Shown here in pieces: positions 5,284 through 6,261 of a stretch of DNA of 6,261 nucleotides. Below the pieces are notes generated by a model. It made no database searches. It saw only the letters and a program-made list of their open reading frames with translations, and was not told the DNA's origin. Within the stretch, counting starts at the first letter, position 1. Every line of letters starts with the position of its first letter. This DNA is from Gemmatimonadales bacterium. GTDB taxonomy: Bacteria; Gemmatimonadota; Gemmatimonadetes; Gemmatimonadales; GWC2-71-9. Both the position numbers and the translations under genes were made by a program. The DNA lies in contig JACDDX010000105.1 in the NCBI GenBank assembly GCA_013816685.1, forward strand, positions 1 through 6,261. The letters are read 5' to 3'.

Positions 5284-6261
5284 TTCGTCGCACTGCCGGC
5301 TCCCGGGCGCTCGGCCTGGTCCTTCTGCTGGCCGGCTGTTCCGGCGGAGGCAGCGGTCCCCAGCGCGTCACGCTCCCGCCCGGATCGTCGTTCAAGGCGG
5401 TGACCGACACTCTCATCGCCCATGACGTCGTGAGCAACCGCCTCTGGTTCCGGCTCCTGGGCCGGATCCGCGGTGTCGATCGCTCGGTGCGGGCCGGCGT
5501 GTACGAGTTTCCGGCCGGCGTCAGCGCATGGAACGCCTTGGGCATGCTCGCCGAAGGCGCGGGCACGTCGATGCGCTTTACGGTGCCCGAAGGGCTGACC
5601 ATCTACGAGGTAGCGGCGCTGGCCGCCGAACGCCTCCGCCTGCCGGCGGACTCGGTGCTCGCGGCAGCCAGGGATGGCGCTGCCGCCACCAGGATCCTGG
5701 GCTATGAAGTGCCCTCCTTCGAGGGATTTCTCCGGCCCGAGACCTATCAGGTTCCCGTCGGCGTGCGTCCGGCCGATCTCATGCGGCTCATGGCCGACGG
5801 CTTCGTCTCCGCCTGGGACCCGGCCTGGGATGCGCGCCTCGATTCGCTCAAGATGACGCCACTGCAGCTGGTGACGTTCGCGTCGATCATCGAGGGGGAG
5901 GCGCGCGCGGACGAGGAGCGCGAGACGATCGCGGGCGTCTACAGCAACCGGCTCCGCATCGGCATGGCGCTGCAGGCCGACCCTACGGTCCAGTACGCCA
6001 TTACCATGGCGACCGGTCGCCGGAAGCCCCGGCTCTACGTCAAGGATTACCAGACACCCTCGTCCTACAACACCTACCTGAATCCCGGGCTGCCGCCCGG
6101 ACCGGTCGATTCGCCGAGCCGGCGGAGCCTCGAGGCCGCGCTGAATCCGGCGAAGGTTCCCTACATGTATTTCGTTGCCGGTCCCAGTGGCCGCCACGTC
6201 TTCACACGCACGTACGCCGACCACCTTCGAGCGGTGGCACGGGTTCGCCGCGGGTCGGGCG
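5280..6261 (+). CDS. mltG: Endolytic murein transglycosylase MltG (YceG-like), predicted lipoprotein, 3' end cut off
   Basis: 327 codons are visible before the window ends. Comparison with E. coli MltG (340 residues) suggests only a few C-terminal residues are missing. The start ATG 5280 shares ATGA with the ruvX stop. A GAGG directly abuts the ATG, too close for a normal Shine-Dalgarno, so coupled initiation is likely. The enzyme cleaves nascent glycan strands in the periplasm and helps set strand length. The N-terminus is a lipoprotein signal: basic MIRRTAGSR, a hydrophobic core, then lipobox Leu17-Ala18-Gly19-Cys20, followed by a Gly/Ser linker. A LysM-like region covers about 29-95, with VPEGLTIYEVAALAAERL (102-119) at the domain boundary. 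The catalytic domain shows GFLRPETYQVP (149-159), ASIIEGEA (201-208) with Glu205 as the likely catalytic acid (equivalent to Glu218 in E. coli), YSNRLRIGMALQADPTVQYA (221-240), SSYNTYLNPGLPPGP (261-275) and LNPAKVPYMYFVA (288-300). These are all standard MltG motifs. Confidence 0.95.
   Translation, partial: MIRRTAGSRALGLVLLLAGCSGGGSGPQRVTLPPGSSFKAVTDTLIAHDVVSNRLWFRLLGRIRGVDRSVRAGVYEFPAGVSAWNALGMLAEGAGTSMRFTVPEGLTIYEVAALAAERLRLPADSVLAAARDGAAATRILGYEVPSFEGFLRPETYQVPVGVRPADLMRLMADGFVSAWDPAWDARLDSLKMTPLQLVTFASIIEGEARADEERETIAGVYSNRLRIGMALQADPTVQYAITMATGRRKPRLYVKDYQTPSSYNTYLNPGLPPGPVDSPSRRSLEAALNPAKVPYMYFVAGPSGRHVFTRTYADHLRAVARVRRGSG

Noticed and set aside
4827..6224. 465-codon minus-strand open frame opposite ruvX and mltG
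   Set aside because: The plus strand here encodes two proteins with intact catalytic motifs. The antisense translation is low-complexity, rich in Arg, Gly and Ala, with no family resemblance.

Overview
This is a 6.3 kb stretch of a high-GC bacterial chromosome, densely packed with housekeeping and cell-envelope genes. Six protein-coding genes can be supported. I see no mobile element, CRISPR array, tRNA or rRNA. The Rho, RuvX and MltG sequences are clearly bacterial. The GC-rich codon use and the gene set suggest a Gemmatimonadota-like or similar high-GC Gram-negative lineage, but that assignment is inference from style, not from a marker gene.

Left part (1-1497, minus strand): three tightly spaced genes read leftward as one unit. 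In transcription order they are a six-helix-class integral membrane protein (727-1497), a one-helix DUF4129 protein (108-719) and the start of a DUF4350-like protein (1-124, running off the window). The DUF4129 and DUF4350-like genes overlap by 17 bp. Only 7 bp separate the first two.

Middle (1534-3258, plus strand): transcribed divergently from the first unit, with about 36 bp between start codons, is a 574-residue protein. It joins an RDD membrane domain to a SpoIIM (stage II sporulation protein M, DUF95) domain. RDD, SpoIIM, DUF4129 and DUF4350 proteins are known companions of MoxR AAA+ ATPase / DUF58 loci. The left half is therefore probably one flank of such a module, with moxR and the DUF58 gene expected beyond base 1.

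Right part (3259-6261, plus strand): a 340 bp intergenic region holds a hairpin just after the RDD-SpoIIM stop, a 13 bp tandem repeat, a plausible sigma-70-type promoter, and a long C-rich, G-poor leader that looks like a Rho utilisation (rut) region. It precedes an apparent operon rho - ruvX (yqgF) - mltG. Both gene junctions are 4 bp ATGA overlaps, implying translational coupling. MltG is cut by the window edge within its last few residues and carries a lipobox, so it is predicted to be a lipoprotein.

The most interesting points are the rut-like leader in front of rho (probable autogenous attenuation), the single-polypeptide RDD-SpoIIM fusion, and the divergent envelope module. Nothing in the window convincingly marks a wholly new defence or mobile system.
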